Source: Paguma larvata (taxonomy: Eukaryota > Chordata > Mammalia > Carnivora > Viverridae). Taken from it: a stretch of DNA of 64,000 nt. The DNA is taken from the NCBI GenBank assembly GCA_030068075.1, contig CM057841.1:38109030-38173029 (forward strand), in the 5' to 3' direction. A program made the translations under genes and the position numbers. How positions within the stretch are numbered: the first letter of the stretch is position 1; each line of letters begins with the position of its first letter. Shown here in pieces: positions 1 to 11,560 of this stretch. The notes below the pieces were generated by a model, which was given only the letters and a program-made list of their open reading frames with translations, was not told the origin of the DNA and made no database searches.

Positions 1-129
1 TTTCTAAAACAAAGGCAAAAATTACTGTCTTATTATAGTAATTGGAACACTATTATTAATTAACAGGTGACCTGACAGGTAGACATGTGTCAGTCAAAGG
101 TTTTGAAGTGCTTTAAAATTCTTCAGTCT

Positions 130-211
130 CTGCTTATTTTTATTTTTTTAAATGTCTGTTTATTTTTGATATATATATATATACATATATATATATATGT
201 ATATATATATG

Positions 212-260
<49 letters not shown>

Positions 261-435
261 TGCGTGCAAACAGGGGAGGGGCAGAGACAGAGAGAGGGAG
301 ACAGAGGATCTGAAACACGTTCTGTGCTGAGACCTGAGAGCCTAGAGCCCAACTCGGGGCTCAAACTCACAAACCATGAAATTGTGACCTGAGCCAAAAT
401 CTGATATTTAACCAACTGAGCCATCCAGCACCCCT
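130..435 (-). mobile_element. SINEC_Fc-type SINE with expanded microsatellite
   Basis: Reverse-complement feline tRNA-Lys SINE. It has a T-rich tail at the left, a GA-rich middle, the 'caaggctc...ggggct' body, and ends in the tRNA-derived head (aactgagccatccagcacccc). It is flanked by a 15-bp target-site duplication, AAAATTCTTCAGTCT at 115-129 and AAAATTCTTCAATCT at 436-450, which shows it arrived by L1-type retrotransposition. Between tail and body lies an (AT)n/(GA)n tract at 169-258, much longer than in other copies here. The overlapping ORFs are low-complexity artefacts. Confidence 0.93.
169..258. repeat. (AT)n then (GA)n compound microsatellite
   Basis: Alternating AT with a few CA/GT interruptions (169-228) runs straight into uninterrupted GA (229-258). 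It lies inside the SINE at the place where the usual GA stretch and tail junction sit. Confidence 0.95.
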
Positions 436-645
436 AAAATTCTTCAATCTTTTACAGGGAAACTTCAGTAAGGACCAAATCATGGAGCTTTATAATTTTA
501 TTTACCAATGCCTTTACAGGTAAGAACAATTATGGCCATTTTACAGACTATGAAAATAAAAGTTCATAAATGACTGAACCAAAAATAACACTTCCTTTGT
601 CTTAATTCCAAAACCTTTGTTTTATAAGGGTATAAGGGTACTACA

Positions 646-825
646 GGAAACTCGCATTTATTGAGCATTGTTATTTAGAACATATAATAGGATTTTCCTT
701 ATCCTTTTTTTAACGTTGGTAGGTATTATCACACCATTTTGTAGCTGAAATCCCTAAGTGCTGAGATGAAGGTCAATAGACCAGGGTCACATGGTTACAT
801 GAATGGTATAGCATCAGTGTGTAGT
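646..825 (-). mobile_element. MIR SINE remnant
   Basis: Matches the antisense MIR layout: 'tttattgagc' start, 'ggtaggtattatcacaccattttgtagctga' core, then 'caccagggtcacatggttac'-like remnant of the tRNA-derived part. Highly diverged, no TSD visible. Confidence 0.6.
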
Positions 826-1274
826 CTTCTTTATTTATGGAAACATTTTTCTTTTACTGACATATCTGAACTTCAAAGTCTACTCCAATTTTTGATATGA
901 ATTAACAGCTCTGATCATCCTAATGATTTTAATCCTCATGCATTCCCTCAAAATTTAAACTTCCTTTTTCCAGTCTTTGTAAGATGACTGATGCCAAATG
1001 TACCCAAATGTCAGATTTTCTATTGATCAATCAGCAAGGATAAAAGCTATTATTCACAAAAATCTTATTAGGTGACAACCACTATACACAGCACTTCATG
1101 TGTACTCTTTATTTAATCCCTGGAAGAACTCAGTGAGGCAGTATAGTAGATAGAATCTAAAGATACCTTTTTCTTCACTCAAAAAAAAAAAAAAACAGCC
1201 TTAGACATCAATCTTGCTACTGCTATGGAGGGACTCTGTAAGTAGACCTAAAGTTACTAATTGTATATGAAATT
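826..1274. other. Unassigned AT-rich DNA with A15 tract
   Basis: No gene seen. A run of 15 A lies at 1181-1195. The 1060-1150 stretch (cagcacttcatgtgtactctttatttaatccc, aactcagtgaggcag) vaguely resembles an antisense MIR core but is too diverged to call firmly. Confidence 0.5.
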
Positions 1275-1480
1275 AAGGTCACTAGTCAGTTGACTTCAAA
1301 AAAGGGAGATTATTGTGGATTATCTTGGTGGGCCCAATGTAATCACATGAATCCTTGGAACCAGAGGAGGAATGCAGAAAAGATGAGACCAAGGGGAGAT
1401 AAGAGAGATTCAAGGCATGAGAAAGGATTGACCACCTGTCACTAGCTTTGAAAATGAAGGCGGCCAGAAACCCCAATTGC
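1275..1480 (+). mobile_element. MLT1-like (MaLR) LTR fragment
   Basis: Contains the run 'gggagattattgtggattat...gtgggcccaatgtaatcacatgaatcctt', followed by 'gctttgaaaatgaaggcggcc'. This is the characteristic middle of MLT1-type LTRs, and a comparable segment recurs at about 42,060-42,250. Both LTR ends are missing. The 64-codon antisense ORF here is only a reading of this repeat. Confidence 0.65.
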
Positions 1481-2639
1481 TAAATTTTTGAAGACTTCTG
1501 ATATAAATCATGATTAAAAATGTGTTAGCAGTTTCCAAATATAGCATAGTACAAGTTTTCCAAATATGAAGGCTTTCAGTGATTATTATAAATGAAGAGG
1601 CTTTGCAACAATAGCAGTGTAATATTCTATTTTGAACAGTAATTCCATTTGAAAAAAATATTTTGACATAAAAACAATAAAAAGGAAACCCTTACAGGGT
1701 CATATGTGCTCCCTAAACCACAAACTTAAATAGTTAATATTTTCTTCCCTTCCTGTTAACAGTGCTGTTAAAATTTTTCTCCACAGGTTGGTAAACACGA
1801 AGTTTCACTTTGAGAGATATGGAGGGAGAGATATTGGTGCAAACTGGAAATGGAATGAAAAGGATATTTATACTGGTTTTAAATATTTCAGCATTCCTTG
1901 TGTGTCATTTTAAACCAACTGATGAAAGGTAAAGATGTCAGAATTTTTCATTTCACAAAACGCTGTGCAGTGTTTGCAGTACTAGAAATGGTTTGTTGTC
2001 TAAATCCTAAATATTGTGCTTCTTTCCATTTCCAATTTATGTTTGTGTCTTCTCCACAGAATCTCATAAGGTACAAATCGATATGCAGCTTTTTTTTATT
2101 AATAATAATTTCATTGCTAACTAGGATGTAGCCAGGATTCGCCATCTGCTGAAAACTTACAACATAGTCTGTTTCCTTCACTGAAACTGATGAATAAGAC
2201 AATAGGACCTATTTGTAATTTGGGGTGAGAGATTACAGATAAGAAATAAAAAAGAAAATATATTTGATGATTAAACCAACATTGATTCAAAGGGAAATTA
2301 AATTTTGTTTTAGGCTAAAAGAGTCCAGATTCTCTCTTCATCATTTACCATTGCCCCCAATGTCATTTAACCTAATGGAACCACTAAAGGTTCCCCAAAA
2401 TAACATATGCATAGGTAGTCTTTTTTATTTATTTTTATAATTTGTATATTTAATATACTTGTATGTATTATATGTTTTAAAAAATAATTCTGGCTCATGC
2501 TATTATGCCAGCTATGAGTAACACCTGTAGATTAAATCATTTCTTCCCAATTATTCATTTCCTCTCTATATAAGATTTACACATTTTCTCTCTCTGTTCA
2601 CTTTTTAACAACTTCCAGCAGAGATGCATGAATTTATTT
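1481..2639. other. Unassigned AT-rich DNA
   Basis: No gene, RNA or repeat recognised. Two opposite-strand ORFs of 77 and 84 codons around 1,900-2,200 overlap each other, are AT-biased and show no recognisable motif, so I read them as chance ORFs. Confidence 0.5.
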
Positions 2640-3085
2640 TACCATTCTATTGAGAGGAGATTGTCCTTATGACTGACTATGGATGGTGGAATATAGGGGG
2701 AAGTGACACTATGCCATTTCTGGGCTCTCATTTCAGCCCATGAGGTATCACATATTCTGCTCTGTCTTTTGCCGTTTGTTCATATTAAGAGAAGTGCTCC
2801 CCTTCAAGAGTCCTTCAGCATGAGTACCACAGTGAGCCCCCCGGGTGAAGTTTAAAAACAATGGCCAGCCATAGGGCTTGAAGCCAAGCCAGGCATCCAG
2901 GCACAGCCAGGATCAGAGGACCCACAGCAAACCTGAAGAGGTATAGATAAGTCCAGCTGAGATCATCAGAGTTGACCCAACCCAACCAAGTACTCATGAA
3001 GTAATAGATGCTTGCTGTTGTGTGTCACTGAGACCTTGTGGTTGCATATTATGCAGCAGTGTTGCAGAAATAGCTAACAGATACT
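2640..3085 (+). mobile_element. Old MLT1-like LTR, 3' part
   Basis: Shows the 'ggaagtgacactatgccatttctgggct' block. It ends in the typical 3' LTR pattern: 'gcttgctgttgtgtgtcactgagaccttgtggttgcatattatgcagcag...gctaacagata'. The 5' boundary is uncertain. Old and heavily mutated. Confidence 0.65.
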
Positions 3086-3984
3086 CCCCCATTTTTATAT
3101 TTGAGTAAATTGTCTTTTACTTCGCAAAGGCACACTCTAATTTCCCTTGCTTCTCCATGTCAAACACCATGTTTCTGAGTTTTTCATAGATCCACTATAA
3201 TATCCATTATATTTTAGTGAAATATCTTCTTGGTGAACTTGTTTCTCTCGGTAGATGATAAGTTACTGAAAGGCAAGGATTTTATCTTACAAAGTTGGGG
3301 GGCCACTGCCTGTCAAAGTACCTCACATGTAGCTGGTGTTAAATACACTTTTCTGAATGATGGAATGCCTCACTGGATCGATGTATTTTCTGTTCATCTG
3401 ATATGATTTTGCCATCTAAGTATTCAATGTGCCATATACTTCTATGGCACTATTCCTCCTTAGAAGGATGGTGAAAACACCTAACCTACTCAAAAATAGA
3501 TAGTAATGTCAGTGTCTTTCATCAATGGAAGCGTGGTTTAGAGTATTCTTTTAGTTAATTTCAGAAGAAACCACTTCTCCCCCACCCCCCCCCCCACCTC
3601 AAACATAATGAAGTGAGCTGAAAAGTCTTCATTTTTAATGACTTGCAATGTACTGGTATTTCAAAAAGTACGTATTCAGGGATTTCACTTAACATTTGTA
3701 GCATTATGAGTTTGAATCCGGGCCGCTGCGTGCTATGTATGCTAGGGTATAACAAAACCAATTAAAGAGGTTGAATCATCTAAATTTTGACTAACAGCAT
3801 TGTAAAGGAAAACTAGTAGAACTGTTGCTTTCACTTAATGTAGCATCTGACCAAAAATTTCTGGCTGAATTTCAACCAAGGCACATCTGACTCAAAGTAG
3901 AGACTGCAAAGAGTTGCAGATAGTATGTCATATAGTTGAAGGAGTCTTTTGGAAAACCAAATAGTTAATTGATTTCTAGGGTTT
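3086..3984. other. Unassigned DNA with poly-C tract
   Basis: No gene seen. A C-rich run with two short C homopolymers lies near 3,580-3,597. Otherwise ordinary AT-rich sequence. Confidence 0.5.
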
Positions 3985-4327
3985 TGTTTTTCCATGATTT
4001 TTAGTCTTATTAAATTATGATCAGAGGGTAATATTTATAATATTTATGGAATTGAATGCTTGTATTTTAAAACATGTTAAATTTTCATAAATGGCCCATG
4101 CATGCTTGAGAAAACATGTTCTTTCTTGTTAGGGTATAAAGACTGATATATCCATATTGATTGTGCTAATATAATTCATCTCTGTTTTTGCTTCATTTTT
4201 TATTTGATAGGTCTTCTACTGAGAAAAGTTTATTTAAGACATTATTAATATTTTATACCTGTGAATCCTTACATAACTCTTATAATTTGGGCTATATAAA
4301 GGTGGTTTCTCTGTTATGTGGCTTTTT
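3985..4327 (-). mobile_element. Ancient L1, ORF2 5' (endonuclease) region, left part
   Basis: Diverged antisense match to the L1 ORF2 endonuclease-coding region ('ggcccatgcatgcttgagaaaacatgttcttt' and flanks). It appears to continue at about 4,880 after a younger L1 insertion, so 3,985-6,830 is one ancient minus-strand L1 broken by later insertions. It is far too decayed to encode anything. Confidence 0.55.
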
Positions 4328-4875
4328 TTTAAACTATAATGTCAAATTAGCTAACATACAGTGTATACAGTGTGCTCTTGGCATTGGGAGTAGATTCCCA
4401 TGATTTATCGCTTATATACAACACCCAGTGCTCATTCCAACAAGTCCCCTCCTCGATGCCCGTCACCCATTTTCCCCAAACCCCCATCTCCCCTGTCAAC
4501 CCTCAGTTTGTTCTCTGTATTTAAGAGTTGCCTATGATTTGTCTCCCTCTCCATTTAAAACTATTTTTCACATTCCCTTCCCACATGGTCTTCTGTTAAG
4601 TTTCTTGAATTCCGCATATGAGTGAAAACATGATACCTGTCTTTCTCTAATTGACTTATTTCACTTAGCATAATACCTTCCAGTTCCATCCAGGTTTTTG
4701 CAAATGGCAGGATTTCATTCTTTCTCATTGCAGAGTAGTATTTCATTGTGTATATCTGTATGTATATCGCATCTTTAACCATTCATGACTTGATAGACAT
4801 TTGGGCTCTTTCCACAATTTGGCTCTTTTTGATAGCACCTCTACAAACATTGGGGTATAGGCACATACAAATTTG
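4328..4875 (-). mobile_element. Carnivore L1 3' end (ORF2 C-terminus plus 3' UTR)
   Basis: Antisense L1 starting at a T-rich tail near 4,323. It runs through the 3' UTR ('acaacacccagtgctcattccaacaagtcccctcctcgatgcccgtcacccattt') into the C-terminal ORF2 coding region ('ccagttccatccaggtttttgcaaatggcaggatttcatt'). A 73-codon antisense frame at 4,561-4,782 still reads as the degraded ORF2 C-terminus. It is 5'-truncated near 4,875 and lies within an older L1 of the same strand. It resembles the plus-strand copies at 55.6-56.1 kb and 59.9-60.3 kb. Confidence 0.9.
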
Positions 4876-5446
4876 TAATTAATCACTGTGAATTGTGATG
4901 CTTAGCATCAAAATATTTTATTTGCCATGTATATTGTGTTTAGGTTTGTATTCGTCCTTAACTAGTGTCAGTGTTGTTGCAGCTGCATTCTTACTGTCTT
5001 GTGTTTTGTTTGATTGTTCTGTCTAGTATTTCTTAACCCTTTCTTCTTAGGAGTTTTCTATCCTAGTATTCAGTTTGTTTTAAGTATGCCTTTTGTAAAA
5101 AGTACATATTTGGGTCTCTGTGAGTCAAACTGAATTTTTTTTTAAAAAGGGGACTTAAGCGCATTCACATTTATTGACAAGGCTGATAGCTTGGTCTCAC
5201 CTCTGCCATATTATTGGATCCTCATAATCAGTACTTGTATCTATGTCTCTTTCTCTACATGATATTTTTCTTTGCTCTTTATGTTTTATTTTAATGCAGT
5301 ATTTAGGAAACTTTGTAGTTTTGTTTTAGTGGATACCTTTTTACGTATACTTTTTAAAAAACCCTTTATCCCGGTTTTACATTTGGAGTATTTTTTTTTT
5401 TAGTTTATCATTTGTTAATGATATCCCTTAAGTTACGCTCATTTCT
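4876..5446 (-). mobile_element. Ancient L1, ORF2 5' region, middle part
   Basis: Continuation of the ancient antisense L1: 'gccttttgtaaaaagtacatatttgggtctctg' and 'ggacttaagcgcattcacatttattgaca' line up with the start of L1 ORF2 read in reverse. Diverged by many indels. Confidence 0.55.
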
Positions 5447-5645
5447 TTTGTTTTTAAGTTTATATATATTGAGAGACAGAGAGAGAGAGTGAGAAGCATG
5501 GGTGGCAGAGGGGCAGAGAGAGAGAGAGAGAGAGGAAGGGAGAGAGAGAGAGAGAGTCCCAAACAGGCTCCAATGAAGTGTGAAATCATGACCTGTGCAG
5601 AAACCAAAGTTACACACTTAACTGACTGAGTCACCTAGGTGCCTC
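5447..5645 (-). mobile_element. SINEC-type SINE, internally deleted
   Basis: Antisense tRNA-Lys SINE with a long GA-rich middle and the head 'cttaactgactgagtcacctaggtgcctcc'. About 40 bases normally found between the 'caggctcca' motif and 'gatcatgacct' are missing. Possible weak TSD (acgctcattt/acactcatcc). Confidence 0.88.
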
Positions 5646-6369
5646 CACACTCATCCCTTATAAAACAATCACTTGATTTCACTTTCTACTCTATTACAAA
5701 TACAATGTCTAATTATATTTAAATATAATTCTAATTAATATATCAATACATTAAATGTGTATTATTAATCCTTTATTTAGCTTCCCCAGACATATTTTCA
5801 TTGGAACAAGTTCAAGTTCAAGGTCAAGCCCTTGAAGAAGGGCTCATAGTTTGAGAATTCTTGGAACTCTTATTTTTAATAGCCTTGATACCTGAAGGGC
5901 AGCTTTGTTTGTTATAATGGAACAAAAAGAAATACAGAGCAAACTGTGTTTCATGCTTTGTACCCTCAATTTATTGAAAATACTTCTCCATTTTGCCCCT
6001 TTTTTTGTATGTTATTTTGGGCAAGTCTAAAGTCAGTCTCCTTCTTTTTCCTTTGTGAGATATTATATCCTTTTGCTGGAAGTCCTAAGGATTGTTTTTA
6101 AATTTTACAGACTATAACTTTTACTAGTACATATCAAAGAGTTGATAATCACAGGACATGTTTTTTTCAGGTATGCAAGTGGGCCCTTTGAATATGTTGA
6201 TACAAGTTTTATTTATTTATTTTTTGGAATTGTTTTTGCAGCACAGTTTTCAGATAAATTTTGTTTCATTGTTTTAGCTTTCTTGGATACTCCAATTATA
6301 CAGATGTTATTTTTTATTTGATTTTATTCAATTTCAATCACTTATTTTCCTCACACAGTTTTACTTATT
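5646..6369 (-). mobile_element. Ancient L1, probable ORF1/5' region
   Basis: Motifs such as 'gctttcttggatactccaattatacagatgtta' (6,275-6,310) resemble the antisense ORF1-side part of old L1M elements, in the order expected for the minus-strand L1 to the left. The 5,700-6,250 interval is not confidently aligned. Confidence 0.4.
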
Positions 6370-6558
6370 TAAAAAGTTCATTTATTTATTTTGTGATGGG
6401 GAAGGGCAGAAAGAGAGGGGATGGAGAGAGAATCCCAAGTAGACTCCATGCCATGAGTACAGAGACCAAAGCAGGGCTTCGATTCATGAACCTTGAGATC
6501 ATGACCTAAGCCAAAATCAAGAGTCAGAATCTTAATTGACTGAGCCCCCCAGGGGCCC
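6370..6558 (-). mobile_element. Older SINEC-type SINE
   Basis: Antisense: short GA-rich stretch, 'aatcccaagtagactccatgcc', 'cttgagatcatgacctaagccaaaatcaagagtcagaatcttaattgactgagcc'. The 'aaaatcaagagtcag' variant marks an older subfamily than the 'gaagtcggacgcttaa' copies. Confidence 0.88.
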
Positions 6559-6830
6559 TGATATTTGCCTTCTTAATGCTTTCATTCAAATATCTTCTTT
6601 GAGTGCTTTCTAATTTAGTCATAATTTCTAATATGTTTGTCTTCTTTTTCCTATTTCTTTCCAAAGATCATTCATTTGTTCTCATTTCATTCTTTCATTT
6701 TTTTCCCTATTTCTATTTGTATTCTTAAAATTTCTGATTCAGATTGTTTTTCATATCCCTAAATGCTGTGTGAACATGATTAGTTCAATTTTGAACATTG
6801 TATTACTTAGGTTTTTGTCTTTTGAGATAA
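6559..6830 (-). mobile_element. Ancient L1 continuation (tentative)
   Basis: AT/T-rich sequence with fragments typical of antisense L1 ORF1 ('ctttcattcaaatatcttctttgagtgctttctaa'). Tentative; it fits the interrupted minus-strand L1 to the left. Confidence 0.3.

Positions 6831-6832
<2 letters not shown>

Positions 6833-6877
<45 letters not shown>
6833..6877. repeat. (AC)n microsatellite, about 22 units
   Basis: Uninterrupted AC dinucleotide repeat, likely length-polymorphic. Confidence 0.97.
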
Positions 6878-6880
<3 letters not shown>

Positions 6881-8204
6881 GATGAACATTGTTCCTCTCT
6901 CTGCAAATCTATGATCAAATCTGCCAGGTGGTAATGGCTTATAAGATTGGTAATTCAAGAGTGCCCTCTCCTGTCAGAGTAGAAAAGTGCATTTCTTTCC
7001 CTTTATTTATTTTGGAAAGTAGGGGATATCTTTGATATTTTTTTACTTTACTTGCAGAATCCTGAATTTTCTCCTCTTGCTTTTTCTTCCTTTCCCATGT
7101 ACTTTCGAAGAGTGTCTCTCCTTTTCGTTTCACTCTCTCCCACCCCCACACAAAGAATTTTGCCTTTTCCCTGCTTTAATCTACCTGTAGATTAAAGGGA
7201 CTTTAATTAAGTGGATTTTCTGATGTAGCTTTAGAAAAATAAAAAGACCCCAACATAGCACCTCTAGTGTCTCTCCACTAGAGTTTTATCCAAACTATTT
7301 CCATTTCCAAATTTCTGTGGGAGGACGCACAGAGAAAGCTGGCCAGATTTTGGTGTTTATTTTTCTATTTACAGGCAATGTAATTTTAGTTGTCTCCAAT
7401 CTTCATGTGATGCTGACAGCTGACGTTTTTGTCATTGTATCTTTTCTTGTCCTTTATTGTGTATTTGTTGAAGAAATGAGGGAGGGTAATCAAATTCACA
7501 TACCTGACATTGTCTTGACTATCCAAAATTATCTGCCTAATTTTTAGTAGGCATTAGGTATTGTGAATATCGCATTAGTATCTGGATTCTCTTGCCTTCT
7601 TTTACAAATGCTCAATTTTGTTTTGTTTGGCAGATAAGTTACTTGTGGACCAGTTTGAGACTTCCCAGGCTTGCTTCTTTTTAAATGTTGCTAGTGTTGA
7701 TCTATAGCAATTCTTATCCTAGAGACAAGTTTGCTCTACGACTAAGGCATGAGACATCTACTACTATCAGATATTCTGGTTGTTCAATGAACAGTCTTCA
7801 ATCTCACTGGTCAGAAATAAGTATACTGCCAGACTTATGTGAACTCTTATAATCATTTACCTAATAGCTTTTCTGGTAGTGTGCTTTTGGGTTTAAGAAA
7901 TCATCCCCTACACATATCCAGTTTTGTATTCAATAACAGACTCATGGAGCTTCTTGCAGGTATCCGCAGCTCTTTTTCTGCATAGCTACATCCTATCCAG
8001 TACTCTGAGTTTTGTAGCGACCTTAGACTATCTCAACTCTGATATCTGGTTCCTAATCTCAAAAATATTCCTTGCATTTCTAGGGTTCCTTCTCCCTGTA
8101 TGAGGTCTAGAAAGTTCCTCCAGTCTAAAAGCTGGGGAAATTGTAAAGTTCACCTCATTTATTTCCTTTCTCTCAGGTACCAATCTTTGCTGCCTGCTGT
8201 ATAA
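6878..8204. other. Unassigned AT-rich DNA
   Basis: No gene or clear repeat. Two ORFs of 70-76 codons (6,939-7,151 minus; 7,317-7,547 plus) show no recognisable domain. The right end could hold decayed internal sequence of the minus-strand LTR element at 8,205, but I cannot align it. Confidence 0.4.
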
Positions 8205-8985
8205 TACCGACTTAACTGTTTTTACTCACAGCATTTCTGACACTAAATGTGTGGGCTGCTTTTTTTCTCCACACCAGCCAATTCTCCAACTCTCTGGATA
8301 CCAATTGGATGTCATACAATTCAGTTCAATTCCGATACTAACAGCTTGGAATTATCGCAGTCCCCACATGACTTCAGATATCATTTGCAAGTCCCAGGTT
8401 GCCATCTGTACTCCTGACCAACTAGCCACAAACCTCTCCTGAAGTAACATCGTTTTAAAAGGCTCACAGAACTTTAGAAAGTATCTTCTTTATGGGTTTA
8501 TTAAAGAGGATTCAGCTCAGGAATAGCCAAACGGGAAGGAAAGATGCATAAGGCAAGGTATAAAGGGAGGTACGCAGAGTATCCATGCTCTTTGTGAGCA
8601 ACCATCCATCTGCCACTTCTACGTCCATGTATTCGGCAACCCATAAGCTCTCTGGACCTTGTCATTTAGGGGTTTCTGTGGAGGTTTAATTAAGTATGTA
8701 TGATTGAGTAAATCATTGACCATTGGTGATTAGCTCAATCTCCAGTTTTTCTTCCCTCCTTAAACGTAAGGGGATAGGGCTGAAAGCTCCAACTCTCTAA
8801 TCATTACCTGGTCTTTCTAGCAACCAGACCCCAACTGAAGCAGTCTAGGACCTTGTCAAGAGCAGCCTTAGTAGAACAAAACATTCTTATTACTCTGGAG
8901 ATTCCAAGCATTCTGGGAGCTATGTGCCAGCAACCAAGGGCAAAGAACAAAGATACACTTATTGTACTGACAAAAGTTCCCTTAC
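8205..8985 (-). mobile_element. ERVL-type LTR with primer-binding-site remnant
   Basis: Read on the minus strand it shows a polyadenylation signal (AATAAA, complement near 8,500) followed by 'agttctgtgagcc', 'ggtcaggagtacag', 'ttgaactgaattgta' and 'ttagtgtcagaaatg'. The same ordered motifs occur in the plus-strand copy at 15.2-16.3 kb, so the two belong to one family. The terminal 'gtgtcagaa' motif resembles a tRNA-Leu primer-binding site, as in ERVL. No coding sequence is attached. Confidence 0.7.
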
Positions 8986-9057
8986 CTATTTTGTATAGTT
9001 TCCTATTTACAGTGAAGACCTAAATAAGTTACTCTATTATAGAAGTGGAAAATTTGA

Positions 9058-9125
9058 GTGTTGTTAATTTTTAAAAGCCTTATAGGTGATGCTAATGTGA
9101 AACCAGGTTTAAGAATCACCACTTT
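9058..9125 (+). mobile_element. Possible MER20 DNA-transposon end
   Basis: 'ataggtgatgctaatgtgaaaccaggtttaagaatcaccacttt' resembles the right end of MER20, an hAT-type non-autonomous element. Short and diverged. Confidence 0.45.
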
Positions 9126-9403
9126 GGCTTCAGAAGGAGTGATAAGATAAAAGCATGTAATGATTATCTTGATAATTAAGGATGCTATAAATAGCTAGTA
9201 GTCACTGAATCTTTATTGTACTGTAACTGTTCAAAGCACTTTGAAATATGAATTAATCAATATTAGTCTTTCAGGTCCCCTTTAATGAAACTGAACTCAA
9301 TCTAGTTCAAGTGAAAGAGAAAACTGAGCAGTGTTTGGGGGAAGACTGTATAGCTTCCTCAGGGACTGAGACTAGGGAATCAATGTGGATGCTAGGACAC
9401 ACA

Positions 9404-9502
9404 TCTTCTCTCTTCTTTCTTCATCTTTCTTCTTTCCCCTTTCTCTTTATCTCTCTTTCTCTCTCTATCTCTCCCTCTCTCTCTGCCTCCCTCCCTGTCT
9501 CC
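9404..9502. repeat. CT-rich polypyrimidine tract
   Basis: About 100 bases almost entirely C and T on the plus strand, imperfect (TTC)n/(CT)n. The overlapping ORFs on both strands are low-complexity. Confidence 0.92.
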
Positions 9503-10004
9503 TACACTGTATATCTGTTAACTTGCGTTTGATTACAAATAAGATAAATCTTGAAACAACTAAATAGTGATGACATATATTAACTAACATAGTAGGAAGT
9601 CCAGTGGTAGAAAAGTCTCCAGATTGTTTGCCTTGAATACTGACCAATGTTTCCAAGACCTTTTGTTTCATATTCCATATAGGGTGATGATAACTGCAGA
9701 TGTTTTGTGAAGTACATGGAAACACAAGAACATATAGAGGATTAAAAAAAGGCTATATCTTCACAATCAGGAAAATTTTACCAGTAGAATAATTTTCATA
9801 ATTCTTTAGTCAGAATGGGATGCAGACCCACCTCAGAATCAATGACTGGCTTGACTTGAGGGTGGGCAATCTCCTAGGCTCTTTGGTAGACCTCATAAAC
9901 CAGGGGGCACCCTCTAAAGAAAAGTTCAGGTATGTGTTGGGAGCAGTCAACACCTGCAGCAGGAGGAGGGTTCACGGTCAGAGAAGAGTAGGTTGAGTAG
10001 AATG
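9503..10004. other. Unassigned DNA
   Basis: No gene or clear repeat seen. Confidence 0.5.
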
Positions 10005-10165
10005 CCAACAACGTGCTACGTATTATAAATCCCCTTGCACAAATGATGTATCTGAGATTAAGTGTGTTTAACTAATCTGCTCAAAATAACACAAGTAGGA
10101 GGTCCAGCTGGAGGCCACGACTATCTGACTCCAAAGTTGAAGCTTTTAATCAATATTCAATAAAG
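10005..10165 (-). mobile_element. MIR SINE remnant
   Basis: Antisense MIR-like order: 'acaaatgatgtatctgagattaag...taatctgctcaaaataacacaagtaggaggtccagctgg...ctatctgactccaaag'. Confidence 0.55.
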
Positions 10166-11289
10166 TGCCCTAGAGATAAAATCTTATGAACTTAAAATAG
10201 TATCAAAGATAATGTGCCTCGACACATTTCAGATGAGTTTTTACATTTCTCTTCTAGCCATTTTTGCACATGGGTGCCAAAAACCTGGGAAGGTATGTCC
10301 TGTGCCTTCTCTCATATTTGGAAGCCCATTGGGTAACTTGACATCTCAGGGATCATTCTATCTCTTCGAATGATAATTTGAGGAGAAAGACGTTCTCCTT
10401 GAAGTGCAGAGAGTTGATTTTCTCTCTGCATCTTAGAAGCAAGTGTAGGGGGTAGAATTCAGTGACAGTAAAAGGAGAAGGTCACATGTATCACAGCAAT
10501 GAGAAACTTTTATGGCTAAGTCATTTCTCTACAGTTAGATTGCTCTTTGATTTTAGCCGAACTTTCTCCCTCAGTGGGAGAGGCAGAAGAAAAAGGGCAG
10601 GGGAATAAAGGAGCAGCTTCAGTTTCCAGGGCCAAGTAAAGAAGTGAACAGTTGTACATGTATTTAAGACCTAATACAGGCTACTCTTCCCAGGACCTGG
10701 GAAAGTGTTTATTAAAGTATGCATAAACAGTTGATTTACAGCATCCAAAATAAACTGGAAAGAATATAAGAAAGGAAACTGACTTACTGAAAACTTTGTG
10801 AGCCCTCACAGAGAGGAAGTTGCAACACAAACCTATGCAGAACTGGAGGGAGTTTCCCAGGGATTAACTGAAGAATTGCTTTCTCCAGTGAAGGCTCTAT
10901 TATATAACTAAGTTCTGCCATTAAGGACCAAGGTACTCATTTCTCCAGCAGCTGAGAATCTAAGGATGGACTGCTGACAGCTTCAGACTGAGTCCCTGCC
11001 AGAAATTAACCAAAACCATTCCCAAGTAAATACTCCCCCTCTGAGAACAACTTGAAATCCAAACAGAGACCTATGTAAGAGTATAGATACCCAGCCACCA
11101 TGCTTCAGTTCATGACAACTCTGAAGGGCCAGCCCAGCTCCAGAGCTCTTTATAGGACCAGCTGAAGCCTTGTCTGTACCTCATTGTACATTTGTTATTG
11201 TCTTTGGAAATTCCACTAATAGATGAGGCAAGGATTTTATGTACATCCTACAACCATGTGCATTGAGGTCTCCAGCTTATATACAGCTG
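10166..11289. other. Unassigned DNA, slightly higher GC
   Basis: No ORF of note and no repeat recognised. The 10,780-11,180 part is somewhat richer in GC than its surroundings, but I see no exon-like pattern. Confidence 0.5.
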
Positions 11290-11560
11290 ACAGAGTAATC
11301 TTTCTGATGTGAAACTGTAATCAGATGACAGACACCTTCTATCTATGTAAGAATCTTGCTATAGTTCTTCAGTTCTTGCACTTTGTCCTCTAAGTTGCTT
11401 TTAGTGAGGTCTTTCTAAAGTGGAATCATGATCATGCCCCTCTGCTGCTTAGTATTGTGCAGCATTTGTGTTCCACTTGACCTTTACTGGAAAGTCTAAA
11501 TTCTGCCCTAGAAGTTCATTTAGGAAATGGCCTCTTAGCTCTGTAGCTAATGTGTTTCTG
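11290..11560 (+). mobile_element. L2 LINE remnant
   Basis: 'tctaaagtggaatcatgatcatgcccctctgctgctta' and 'ccttt...ggaaagtctaaattctgccc' resemble the plus-strand L2 segment upstream of its 3' end. Diverged. Confidence 0.45.

Noticed and set aside
140..424. 94-codon ORF over the AT/GA tract
   Set aside because: Low-complexity Ile/Tyr and Ser/Leu repeats from a microsatellite in a SINE.
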